Assembly: GCA_910577585.1 (NCBI GenBank)
Contig: CAJTNN010000005.1
Span: forward strand, 64,005-128,004
Source of the DNA: an uncultured Muribaculaceae bacterium
GTDB taxonomy: Bacteria; Bacteroidota; Bacteroidia; Bacteroidales; Muribaculaceae
DNA length: 64,000 nt
Reading direction: 5' to 3'
Shown here: positions 46,047 through 55,455 of the stretch, piece by piece
How positions within the stretch are numbered: the first letter of the stretch is position 1
Layout of the letters: every line of letters starts with the position of its first letter
Position numbers and translations under genes: made by a program
Notes under the pieces: generated by a model
Databases searched by the model: none
What the model saw: the letters and a program-made list of their open reading frames with translations, nothing else
Told to the model about the DNA's origin: nothing

Positions 46047-46127
46047 AGTCAGGTCGCAGGTCGAATTAAAACCCTGTAAATTTATCTGCACACAACCTGC
46101 GCCACCACTTTCAAGAGAGACCTGACT
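46047..46127. other. Nested inverted repeat in the 645-nt gap between efflux operon and EF-G paralog
   Basis: AGTCAGGTC (46047-46055) pairs with GACCTGACT (46119-46127), and inside it CGCAGGT (46055-46061) pairs with ACCTGCG (46095-46101). The spacing suits an RNA fold or an operator with two arms. The rest of the gap (45838-46482) is AT-rich. It contains a weak promoter-like ATTG...TAAATTGC (46318-46350) towards the EF-G gene, two TATTTTTG boxes on the minus strand (46330-46337, 46354-46361) and a short leader ORF (46380-46463). Confidence 0.55.
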
Positions 46128-46482
46128 TAAGAGAGACCAAAGGAGGCACGTCGCGGATGGCGGCATAAATATCATAACGTCATTTCCGCAATACCACAGG
46201 CGGCGCACCACCAGAGATAATATATCATTTTGAAATCATACTTGACATCTAATGGATAGAATGCATCGGCATGCAAATCTATGGTTATATACTTATGTTT
46301 CATAACATATGATTTTTATTGGCTAATGTCAAAAATATGTATTAAATTGCGGTCAAAAATAAAGAAAGCAGGCGTATTGATGCAAGCAAATCACATCATG
46401 CGCGATGCTTTCGAAATGAAAGACAACGATATAAGTATCACTCAAGAGAGAGATGCTTATTAACCAAGAAATCTATATCATT

Positions 46483-48639
46483 ATGAGGATTTACAATTCA
46501 AACGAGATCAAGAACATTGCTCTCCTGGGATCAAAAGGCTCTGGAAAAACCACACTCGCAGAGGCCATGATCTACGAGTGTGGAGTCATCAAACGCCGCG
46601 GCACTGTCGACGCCGGCAATACAGTCTCCGACTATTTCCCGGTTGAGAAGGAATATGGCTACTCAGTCTTCTCCACAGTCTTCAATGCTGAGTTCAACAA
46701 CAAGAAACTTAATATCATCGACTGCCCGGGGGCCGACGACTTCATCGGCAATGCCTACACAGCCCTGGGAGTGACTGACCTCGGATTAATCCTCATAGAC
46801 TCAGAATATGGTGTGGAGGTAGGCACTGAGAATATCTTCCGCACGACAGCCCAACTCAAAAAGCCCGTGGTCTTCGCTCTCAACCAGATGGATGGTGAAA
46901 AGGCTGACTACGATAATGTGATGGAGCAGATGTATGAGCATTTCGGCAAGAAAGTCGTGCCCATCCAGTATCCGCTCGAATCCGGCCCCGGATTCCGCAG
47001 CATCATCGATGTGCTCATCATGAAGAAACTCGAGTGGAAACCCGAGGGGGGTGCGCCTACTATCTCAGAGATTCCCGCCGACCAGCTCGAGCGTGCACAG
47101 GAGATGAACAAGACTCTCATCGAGGCAGCCGCTGAAAATGACGAGACTCTGATGGAGAAATTCTTCGAACAGGGCGTCCTCACCGAAGATGAGATGCGCG
47201 AGGGCATCCGCAAAGGTCTCGTAGACCGCAGCATATATCCGGTAGTGGTGCTCAGCGCTGCCAAAGACATGGGTGTGCGCCGACTGATGGAATTCCTCGG
47301 CAACGTATGCCCATTCGTAGATGAGATGCCCGCACCCACCACTATCGCGGGCGAAGAGGTCAAGCCCGACGCCGAAGGACCGCTATCAGTATTCTTCTTC
47401 AAGACAAGTGTTGAGCCACACATCGGTGAGGTGTCATACTTCAAAGTAATGAGCGGCACGCTTAACGCAGGGGCCGACCTGGAGAATGTGTCGCGAGGCG
47501 GCAAGGAACGTCTTGCTCAGATATACACCGTATGCGGACAAATCCGCAACAGCATCGACACCCTCAAGGCGGGCGACATTGGCGCTGCCGTAAAACTCAA
47601 GGATGTGCGCACCGGAAATACTCTCGACCAGAAGGGATGCGACTATCAGTTTGACTTCATCAAATATCCTCAGCCCAAATATCAGCGTGCCATAAAGCCG
47701 CAGAACGAGGCTGACGCTGAAAAGCTCGCAGGCATACTCACACGCATGCACGAGGAGGATCCCACATGGGTTGTGGAACTTAGCAAGGAGTTGAAGCAGA
47801 CCATCATCAAGGGGCAGGGTGAATTCCACCTCCGCACTCTTAAGTGGCGCATCGAGAACAATGAGAAACTCCCCATCGAATTCGTAGAATGCCGCATCCC
47901 ATACCGCGAAACTATCACCAAAGCCTCTCGCGCCGACTATCGCCATAAGAAGCAGAGCGGCGGATCAGGCCAATTCGGCGAGGTGCATCTCATTGTGGAA
48001 CCCTACACCGAAGGTATGCCCGAACCCGACACATATAAATTCGGCAATCAGGAGTTCAAGCTCAATGTACGCGACAAGCAGGAGATTCCTCTCGAATGGG
48101 GTGGCAAGCTGGTGGTCTACAACTGCATCGTAGGCGGCGCAATCGATGCCCGCTTCATCCCGGCTATCGTAAAGGGTCTGATGGACCGCATGGAGCAGGG
48201 ACCGCTCACCGGCTCTTATGCACGCGATGTGCGCGTCATGATCTATGACGGCAAGATGCACCCGGTAGACTCAAATGAAATATCCTTCCGCCTGGCCGGT
48301 CGCAACGCATTCTCTGAAGCATTCAGAAATGCCAACCCGAAGATTCTCGAACCAGTCTATGATGTCGAGGTGCTCACTCCGGCCGACACAATGGGCGATG
48401 TCATGAGCGACCTGCAGGGACGCCGGGCCATCATAATGGGCATGAACTCTGAAAACGGCATCGAGAAACTCAACGCACGTGTGCCCCTCAAGGAGATGAG
48501 CTCTTACAGCACATCGCTGAGCTCTATCACAGGTGGACGCAGCAGTTTCAGCATGGAGTTCAATTCCTACGAGCTCGTGCCATCTGACGTACAGGATAAG
48601 CTGCTAAAGGAATACGCAGCCACCCAGACTGAAGATTAA
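46483..48639 (+). CDS. EF-G paralog with altered GTPase motifs (EF-G2-like)
   Basis: A 718-residue translation factor with all five EF-G domains. The P-loop is present (GSKGSGKTTLAEAM, residues 16-29), but switch motifs differ from true EF-G: the RGIT motif reads EYGYS (57-61), and G3 reads DCPGADDF (80-87), so the catalytic His is Ala84. G4 is NQMD instead of NKxD. Domain III-V segments are intact (GQGEFHLRTLKWRI, SGGSGQFGEVHLIVEPY). Bacteroides thetaiotaomicron EF-G2, which lacks GTPase activity and matters under carbon starvation and in the gut, is the likely counterpart; orthology is inferred. The ATG at 46483 is preferred over 46453. Confidence 0.88.
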   Translation: MRIYNSNEIKNIALLGSKGSGKTTLAEAMIYECGVIKRRGTVDAGNTVSDYFPVEKEYGYSVFSTVFNAEFNNKKLNIIDCPGADDFIGNAYTALGVTDLGLILIDSEYGVEVGTENIFRTTAQLKKPVVFALNQMDGEKADYDNVMEQMYEHFGKKVVPIQYPLESGPGFRSIIDVLIMKKLEWKPEGGAPTISEIPADQLERAQEMNKTLIEAAAENDETLMEKFFEQGVLTEDEMREGIRKGLVDRSIYPVVVLSAAKDMGVRRLMEFLGNVCPFVDEMPAPTTIAGEEVKPDAEGPLSVFFFKTSVEPHIGEVSYFKVMSGTLNAGADLENVSRGGKERLAQIYTVCGQIRNSIDTLKAGDIGAAVKLKDVRTGNTLDQKGCDYQFDFIKYPQPKYQRAIKPQNEADAEKLAGILTRMHEEDPTWVVELSKELKQTIIKGQGEFHLRTLKWRIENNEKLPIEFVECRIPYRETITKASRADYRHKKQSGGSGQFGEVHLIVEPYTEGMPEPDTYKFGNQEFKLNVRDKQEIPLEWGGKLVVYNCIVGGAIDARFIPAIVKGLMDRMEQGPLTGSYARDVRVMIYDGKMHPVDSNEISFRLAGRNAFSEAFRNANPKILEPVYDVEVLTPADTMGDVMSDLQGRRAIIMGMNSENGIEKLNARVPLKEMSSYSTSLSSITGGRSSFSMEFNSYELVPSDVQDKLLKEYAATQTED

Positions 48640-48668
48640 TCAGCCACCAATTCAATCTTCCATAGAAT

Positions 48669-48727
48669 TCAAGGCGGTGTTGCCGATGGTCGTTGCCGGC
48701 CTCGGGACATCGCCTTGACATTTTTTT
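48669..48727 (+). terminator. Terminator after the EF-G paralog
   Basis: TCAAGGCGGTGT (48669-48680) pairs with ACATCGCCTTGA (48707-48718) with one G-T wobble. A GC-rich loop lies between, and seven T follow (48721-48727). Confidence 0.88.
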
Positions 48728-48747
48728 ATTAATCGGTCAAACCTGTT

Positions 48748-48779
48748 GTTGCAGAATCAAGAAGAATTGAGTAAATTTG
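48748..48779 (+). promoter_or_regulatory. Promoter for ftsE
   Basis: TAAATTTG at 48772-48779 matches the -7 consensus, with GTTG (3 of 4 to TTTG) 20 nt upstream at 48748-48751. The start would be near 48786, with a leader of about 130 nt that contains the next repeat. Confidence 0.7.
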
Positions 48780-48813
48780 TATCAGATTAATCACCAATGC
48801 AGGCGCAGCATAT

Positions 48814-48884
48814 GAATTGATTTAGACTTTTCACGAATACTAAAAATGTATTTTAAAATGTTTTCGAAAACTAAAAATCAGTTC
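48814..48884. repeat. Diverged copy of the inverted-repeat element in the ftsE leader
   Basis: GAATTGATTTAGACTTTT (48814-48831) faces AAAACTAAAAATCAGTTC (48867-48884). It resembles the 8629-8672 hairpin and lies 29 nt before the ftsE start. Confidence 0.6.
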
Positions 48885-48913
48885 TATTACGCCGCAAATA
48901 ACACTGCAATCCA

Positions 48914-49675
48914 ATGTCGACAACCGGACAAGACAACACATCATACGCCATCGACGAGGCCACCGACGCCGACTTCGAGGCTCTGAAAAGAAAAGATATA
49001 CCCGAGGCCACCGGCGAAGTGCTTGTGGAATATAAAGGAGCAGAGATTGAGCGCGCCGAGCGCCAGGTGCTCAAAGATGTTGACTTCACTCTGCGCAAGG
49101 GTGAATTCTGCTATCTCGTCGGAAGGGTAGGAAGCGGCAAATCTTCGCTGATGAAGACGATGTATGCCGATGTGCCCGTAAGCAATGCCAAAGAGGCGAG
49201 AGTCATGGATTTCGACCTGCTCAAATTGAAGAGGTCGAAAATCCCATATCTCCGACGCAAGATAGGGATTGTGTTTCAGGATTTCCAACTGCTTCAGGAC
49301 CGCTCGGTAGCAGCCAACCTCCGATTTGTGCTCGAGGCCACAGGATGGAAGAAAAAAGCAGAAATCGAAGAACGCATCGAAGAGGTGCTGAAAGATGTGG
49401 GTATGTCTAACAAGAGCTACAAGATGCCCCATGAACTCAGCGGCGGCGAGCAGCAACGCATCGTCATCGCCCGCGCGCTTCTCAATCGCCCTGACCTCAT
49501 ACTTGCCGATGAGCCCACCGGCAACCTTGACCCCCAGACCGGCTACCAGATTGTGAGACTCCTCCACAAACTTGCATCCGACGGACACGCTGTGCTGATG
49601 GCCACCCACAATCTTCAGCTCGTCGAAGACTTCCCTGCGCGAGTGGTCAGATGCTCCGACAAGCATCTCGTTTAG
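48914..49675 (+). CDS. ftsE: Cell-division ABC ATP-binding protein FtsE
   Basis: Cytoplasmic ATPase of 253 residues that pairs with FtsX to control cell-wall hydrolysis at division. ABC motifs: Walker A GRVGSGKSSLMKTMYA, Q-loop FQDFQLLQDRSV, signature LSGGEQQRIVIARAL, Walker B LILADEPTGNLD and switch His in MATHNLQL. Homologues are near 220 residues; this one has an acidic N-terminal extension of about 35 residues (EATDADFEALKRKDIPEATG) and no alternative Met. FtsX is not adjacent, as is usual in Bacteroidetes. Confidence 0.9.
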   Translation: MSTTGQDNTSYAIDEATDADFEALKRKDIPEATGEVLVEYKGAEIERAERQVLKDVDFTLRKGEFCYLVGRVGSGKSSLMKTMYADVPVSNAKEARVMDFDLLKLKRSKIPYLRRKIGIVFQDFQLLQDRSVAANLRFVLEATGWKKKAEIEERIEEVLKDVGMSNKSYKMPHELSGGEQQRIVIARALLNRPDLILADEPTGNLDPQTGYQIVRLLHKLASDGHAVLMATHNLQLVEDFPARVVRCSDKHLV

Positions 49676-49806
49676 GACACCCACCTATTACCGCTATGAC
49701 ATAAAATTCGTTAATTTGACCAGTTCCTGGCCCCGGCAAACTATGTTTATTAACATATTTGACGATTTTTAATGACAAAAAATTTTAGGATTCAAACTAA
49801 TTGACT

Positions 49807-49814
49807 TATTTTTG
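49807..49814 (+). promoter_or_regulatory. -7 box for mutA-mutB
   Basis: TATTTTTG matches TAnnTTTG. The upstream region has TTTT near the -33 position. The leader is about 115 nt. No cobalamin riboswitch features were recognised in 49676-49934. Confidence 0.6.
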
Positions 49815-49934
49815 CGGTAGATTTTTGCAGCCTGATGGATATTACACCTGCGCAATACGGAATTTATTCCTGAGCATGCTGCCTAACTACTAATCTAATA
49901 CTATACAACATCATTCTATATCAGCTATTTAATT

Positions 49935-51788
49935 ATGGCAAACAAAAAAGAGAACCTGTTTGACATGTTTCCTCCCATCTCTACCGAAGAGTGGATGGCG
50001 AAAATCAATGTCGATCTCAAGGGTGCCGATTTCAATAAGAAATTAATATGGCGCACCAACGAGGGCTTCAACGTGATGCCCTTCTACCGTAAAGAGGATC
50101 TGGAAGGTCTGCCTACACTCGGCACACTTCCGGGTGAATTCCCCTACGTGCGCGGCACCCGCGACAACAACGACTGGCTTATCCGCCAGCACATCCAGGG
50201 TGCCACTGCCGAAGAGGTGCTTGCAAATGCGCGTCATGCCATCGACCGTGGTGTCGAGGCTATCGGCATCTGTCTCTGCGGCGACCTGACCCCCGATCAG
50301 CTTCCGGCAATTCTCAAAGGTCTCGACCTGAAGAAAGTCGAGGTCAATGTAGCTTGCTGCCCGGGTAAAGCTGTCGAGGTGGCTGAGCTTATGGTGGCTG
50401 CCATCATCGAACAGGAGGCTGCGGCTGACTTCCGCGGTTCAATCGACTTCAACCCCTTCAAGCGCCTTCTCAAACGCGGCCTTGAATTCCCCGAAGATCT
50501 CAAAGAGACATCTCTGAAACTCTATAACACAGTGAAGGACGTGAAGAATCTGCGTTGCTTCGCTGTCGACACCTATCTCTTCAACAATGCCGGCGCATAT
50601 ATCACCCAGGAATTGGGCTACGCTCTGGCATGGGGCGCTGAATGGCTCACTCTGCTGACTGAGGCAGGTCTTACACCCTGCGAGGTTGCAGAACGCATCA
50701 AGTTCAACATGGGCATCTCGAGCAACTACTTCATGGAGCTCGCCAAGTTCCGTGCCGGCAGAATGCTCTGGGCAGAAATCGTGAAAGCATATGGCGCCGA
50801 TGAGGAGTGCTGCAAAATGTGGGTGCACGCTGTGACCTCACAGTTCAACCAGACTATCTATGACGCTCACGTCAATCTGCTGCGCTCGATGACAGAGACA
50901 ATGAGTGCGGCTCTGGCCGGCGTAAACTCTATAGAGACTCTGCCGTTTGACCTTCAGTTCAAGAACCCCGACGAGTTCTCAGAGCGTATCGCCCGCAATC
51001 AGCAGCTTCTGCTCCGCGAGGAGTCTCACCTCGACAAGGTGGTTGACCCGGCCGGCGGCAGCTACTACATCGAAGTGCTCACAACATCTATCGCCCGCGA
51101 GGCATGGAAGCTCTTTAACGAAGTCGAAGACAACGGCGGCTTCCTGGCAATGCTGAAGAAGGGTGAGATTCAGGCTAAGGTAAATGAATCAGGCGTTAAG
51201 CGCCATGTCGATGTGGCTCGCCGCAAAGAGGTGCTGCTCGGCACCAACCAGTATCCTAACTTCAATGAGTTTGCACTCGACAAACTGCAGAAGTCAGCAT
51301 GCGGTTGTGGCTGCGGATGCGCTGTGCCTGAAGATGGAGCCGTCGAGAGCCTCAACTTCGACCGCGCTGCAAGCCAGTTTGAGACTCTGCGTCTCGACAC
51401 TGAGCGCTCAGGCAAACGTCCGAAAGTGTTCATGCTCACAATAGGCAATCTCGCGATGCGTCTGGCCCGCGCACAGTTCTCGGCCAACTTCTTCGGATGC
51501 GCAGGTTACGAGATTATCGACAATATCGGTTTCAACTCAGTCAAAGAGGGTGTGGATGCCGCTATGGAGAAGGGCGCTGATATCGTGGTGCTCTGCTCAA
51601 GCGATGATGAATATTCCACATTCGCTCCCGAAGCCTTCAAGGAGCTCAATGGCCGAGCAATGTTTGTGGTAGCCGGCGCTCCGGCATGCATGGACGAGCT
51701 CAAGGCCCAGGGCATCGAAGACTTCATCCACGTGCGTGTCAATGTGCTTGACACTCTGATTGGGTTTAACGCAAAACTCCTCAAATAA
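49935..51788 (+). CDS. mutA: Methylmalonyl-CoA mutase, small (alpha-type) subunit
   Basis: Non-catalytic partner of the B12-dependent mutase that interconverts succinyl-CoA and methylmalonyl-CoA, 617 residues. The TIM-barrel half (about 1-440) contains NKKLIWRTNEGFNVMPFY, FKNPDEFSERIARNQQLLLREES and VDPAGGSYYIEVL. The C-terminal flavodoxin-like half lacks the B12 motif DxHxxG, as expected for this subunit. Between the halves is an unusual Cys-rich segment, ACGCGCGCAVPEDG (Cys456, 458, 460 and 462). It lies just upstream of mutB (10 nt). Confidence 0.95.
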   Translation: MANKKENLFDMFPPISTEEWMAKINVDLKGADFNKKLIWRTNEGFNVMPFYRKEDLEGLPTLGTLPGEFPYVRGTRDNNDWLIRQHIQGATAEEVLANARHAIDRGVEAIGICLCGDLTPDQLPAILKGLDLKKVEVNVACCPGKAVEVAELMVAAIIEQEAAADFRGSIDFNPFKRLLKRGLEFPEDLKETSLKLYNTVKDVKNLRCFAVDTYLFNNAGAYITQELGYALAWGAEWLTLLTEAGLTPCEVAERIKFNMGISSNYFMELAKFRAGRMLWAEIVKAYGADEECCKMWVHAVTSQFNQTIYDAHVNLLRSMTETMSAALAGVNSIETLPFDLQFKNPDEFSERIARNQQLLLREESHLDKVVDPAGGSYYIEVLTTSIAREAWKLFNEVEDNGGFLAMLKKGEIQAKVNESGVKRHVDVARRKEVLLGTNQYPNFNEFALDKLQKSACGCGCGCAVPEDGAVESLNFDRAASQFETLRLDTERSGKRPKVFMLTIGNLAMRLARAQFSANFFGCAGYEIIDNIGFNSVKEGVDAAMEKGADIVVLCSSDDEYSTFAPEAFKELNGRAMFVVAGAPACMDELKAQGIEDFIHVRVNVLDTLIGFNAKLLK

Positions 51789-51798
51789 CAAGAGTATC

Positions 51799-53943
<2,145 letters not shown>

Positions 53944-53976
53944 TCTCAGCGCCCCTCCTACGACATTTGATATCAT

Positions 53977-54092
53977 AGTGGCTTCTGCCATATGATGATT
54001 ACATTAATCATATGAGCCACTGAGAAATAATTACCGATAACTCTAATGAGTCCGGGACTGTGCGTTCGAAAGAATGTCACAGCCCCGGATTC
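53977..54092 (+). other. Two consecutive stem-loops between mutB and the Yip1-like gene
   Basis: First hairpin: AGTGGC (53977-53982) with GCCACT (54016-54021), continuing inward with CATATGAT/ATCATATG (53989-53996 with 54007-54014). Second: GAGTCCGGGACTGTG (54048-54062) with CACAGCCCCGGATTC (54078-54092), two mismatches. Neither is followed by a T-run, so these may be a leader or attenuator rather than a plain terminator. Confidence 0.6.
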
Positions 54093-54119
54093 ATGCGCAA
54101 AATATCTATCATCTTCTAA

Positions 54120-54881
54120 ATGAAACCTGACAACAATCGGATATCTGACAATTACTCTATAGATGAGGATGACCATCTCAACGATGACTACGACCTCGAG
54201 TCGCACGGCGACTATGATGAGGACTATAATATCGAAGATGATGAGGACTCTGACGGCATAGGTATTACCAACACTGAAGATACTCCCGGCACTGCCGACG
54301 ACTCAAACCCTAATTCAGACGACAAGGGGGAGGGGAGAAAGAGATGCCTGCTCCGATTGCTCGGGATGATGATCAACCCCGTAGAGGGCTGGAAGAAGAT
54401 CAGGCGTTCGGAGGCTTCGACTGAAGATGTGGCACGCGAGTGTTTCTATCCTATAACGGCACTGGCAGCCGCATCATGCTTCATGGAGTGTATCTGGAAG
54501 TCGGCGGTGTCGCTCAACTCGGCCACTATTGATGCTGTCAAGGTCTTTGTGGCCTTCTTCTTCGGCTACTACCTCGTCTTGATTCTTATGAAACTCGTCA
54601 TGCCCAAATCACATGCCGAGATCGCGGAGTCGGACTATGCTAAAAAGTATGTGATGTATAACATGTCGACCTTGGCATTGTTCTATATCTTGTATGAACT
54701 GCTGCCGATGGTTGGGCCTGTGTTGGTGTTTCTTCCTATATGGACTCTCTATCTTGTGATACGCGGTGCAAGATTCTTCCGGCTCCCCGATGAAAAGAGA
54801 AGTCTGCTCAAGACTCTGCTGTGCATCATTATGCTCGGCGCTCCGATTTTCATATACTGGGCTATGGACCTCCTTCTCTGA
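54120..54881 (+). CDS. Yip1-like integral membrane protein with acidic N-terminal tail
   Basis: A 253-residue protein. Residues 1-75 are highly acidic (long Asp/Glu/Asn runs, such as DEDYNIEDDEDSDGIG) and surely disordered. From MMINPVEGWKKIRRSEAS onward it resembles the bacterial Yip1 family: five hydrophobic segments (YPITALAAASCFMECIW, VFVAFFFGYYLVLILMKLVM, MSTLALFYILYELLPMV, LVFLPIWTLYLVIRGARF, LLCIIMLGAPIFIYWAMDLLL). Function unknown. It sits between mutB and smpB. Confidence 0.8.
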   Translation: MKPDNNRISDNYSIDEDDHLNDDYDLESHGDYDEDYNIEDDEDSDGIGITNTEDTPGTADDSNPNSDDKGEGRKRCLLRLLGMMINPVEGWKKIRRSEASTEDVARECFYPITALAAASCFMECIWKSAVSLNSATIDAVKVFVAFFFGYYLVLILMKLVMPKSHAEIAESDYAKKYVMYNMSTLALFYILYELLPMVGPVLVFLPIWTLYLVIRGARFFRLPDEKRSLLKTLLCIIMLGAPIFIYWAMDLLL

Positions 54882-54912
54882 GAGATTGGAGTGCAACGGC
54901 CTCTCTGCCTTC

Positions 54913-54946
54913 GAATCAGTTCTTCTACTGAAGTTGTTTAAACTTC
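54913..54946. repeat. Short copy of the GTTTAAAC-core element before smpB
   Basis: GAATCAGTTC (54913-54922) followed by GAAGTTGTTTAAACTTC (54930-54946), the same two modules as in the 8.6 kb block, 17 nt before the smpB start. Confidence 0.7.
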
Positions 54947-54963
54947 ACATAAAACAAAATCGT

Positions 54964-55416
54964 ATGAAGCAAAGCCAGGTAAATATTAAAAACAAACGCG
55001 CCAATTTCGACTACGAGATTGGCGACACTTACACTGCCGGCATAGTGCTCACCGGCACCGAAATAAAATCCATACGCGATAGCAAAGCCTCATTGGCTGA
55101 CTCTTATTGCATCGTGGAGAATGGTGAAATATGGGTCAAGGGGATGCACATAGCCGAGTACTTTTTCGGTTCTTACAACAATCATGCCACCCGCCGCGAC
55201 CGCAAACTTCTGCTCAGCCGCAAGGAGATTGCAAAAATCACCAAGGCTGCTGAAGACCCGGGGTTTACAATCGTGCCAATCAGAATGTTTATTTCCGAGC
55301 GTGGATTCGCCAAGCTGGTGATAGGCATCGGACGCGGTAAGAAACAATACGACAAACGCCAGTCAATCAAAGAGCGTGACGACAAGCGTATGCTTGACCG
55401 CATAATGAAGAAATAA
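54964..55416 (+). CDS. smpB: SsrA-binding protein SmpB
   Basis: A 150-residue tmRNA partner for ribosome rescue. Family motifs: VNIKNKRANFDYEIGDTYTAGIVLTGTEIKS in pieces, SLADSYC, HIAEYFFGSYNNHATRRDRKLLL and the C-terminal GIGRGKKQYDKRQSIKERDDKR tail in pieces, which enters the mRNA path. The frame is open well upstream into the Yip1 gene, but the ATG at 54964 (MKQSQVNIKNKRANF) fits the family. The tmRNA gene itself is not in the window. Confidence 0.97.
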   Translation: MKQSQVNIKNKRANFDYEIGDTYTAGIVLTGTEIKSIRDSKASLADSYCIVENGEIWVKGMHIAEYFFGSYNNHATRRDRKLLLSRKEIAKITKAAEDPGFTIVPIRMFISERGFAKLVIGIGRGKKQYDKRQSIKERDDKRMLDRIMKK

Positions 55417-55455
55417 TATTCAACCCCCTCAACACAACCAATCACACCTCACCAC

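Noticed and set aside
46330..46361. Two TATTTTTG boxes on the minus strand as promoters of the efflux operon
   Set aside because: They lie about 500 nt from the first efflux gene and lack -33 partners at the right distance; the region is simply AT-rich.
46281..46463. 60-codon ORF upstream of the EF-G paralog
   Set aside because: Its first part is unlikely coding (AT-rich, no homology); only the final 27 codons are kept as a low-interest leader-peptide idea.
49676..49934. Cobalamin riboswitch upstream of the B12-dependent mutase genes
   Set aside because: No B12-box-like GCCACTG sequence or fitting fold was seen; only a -7 box and an AT-rich leader.
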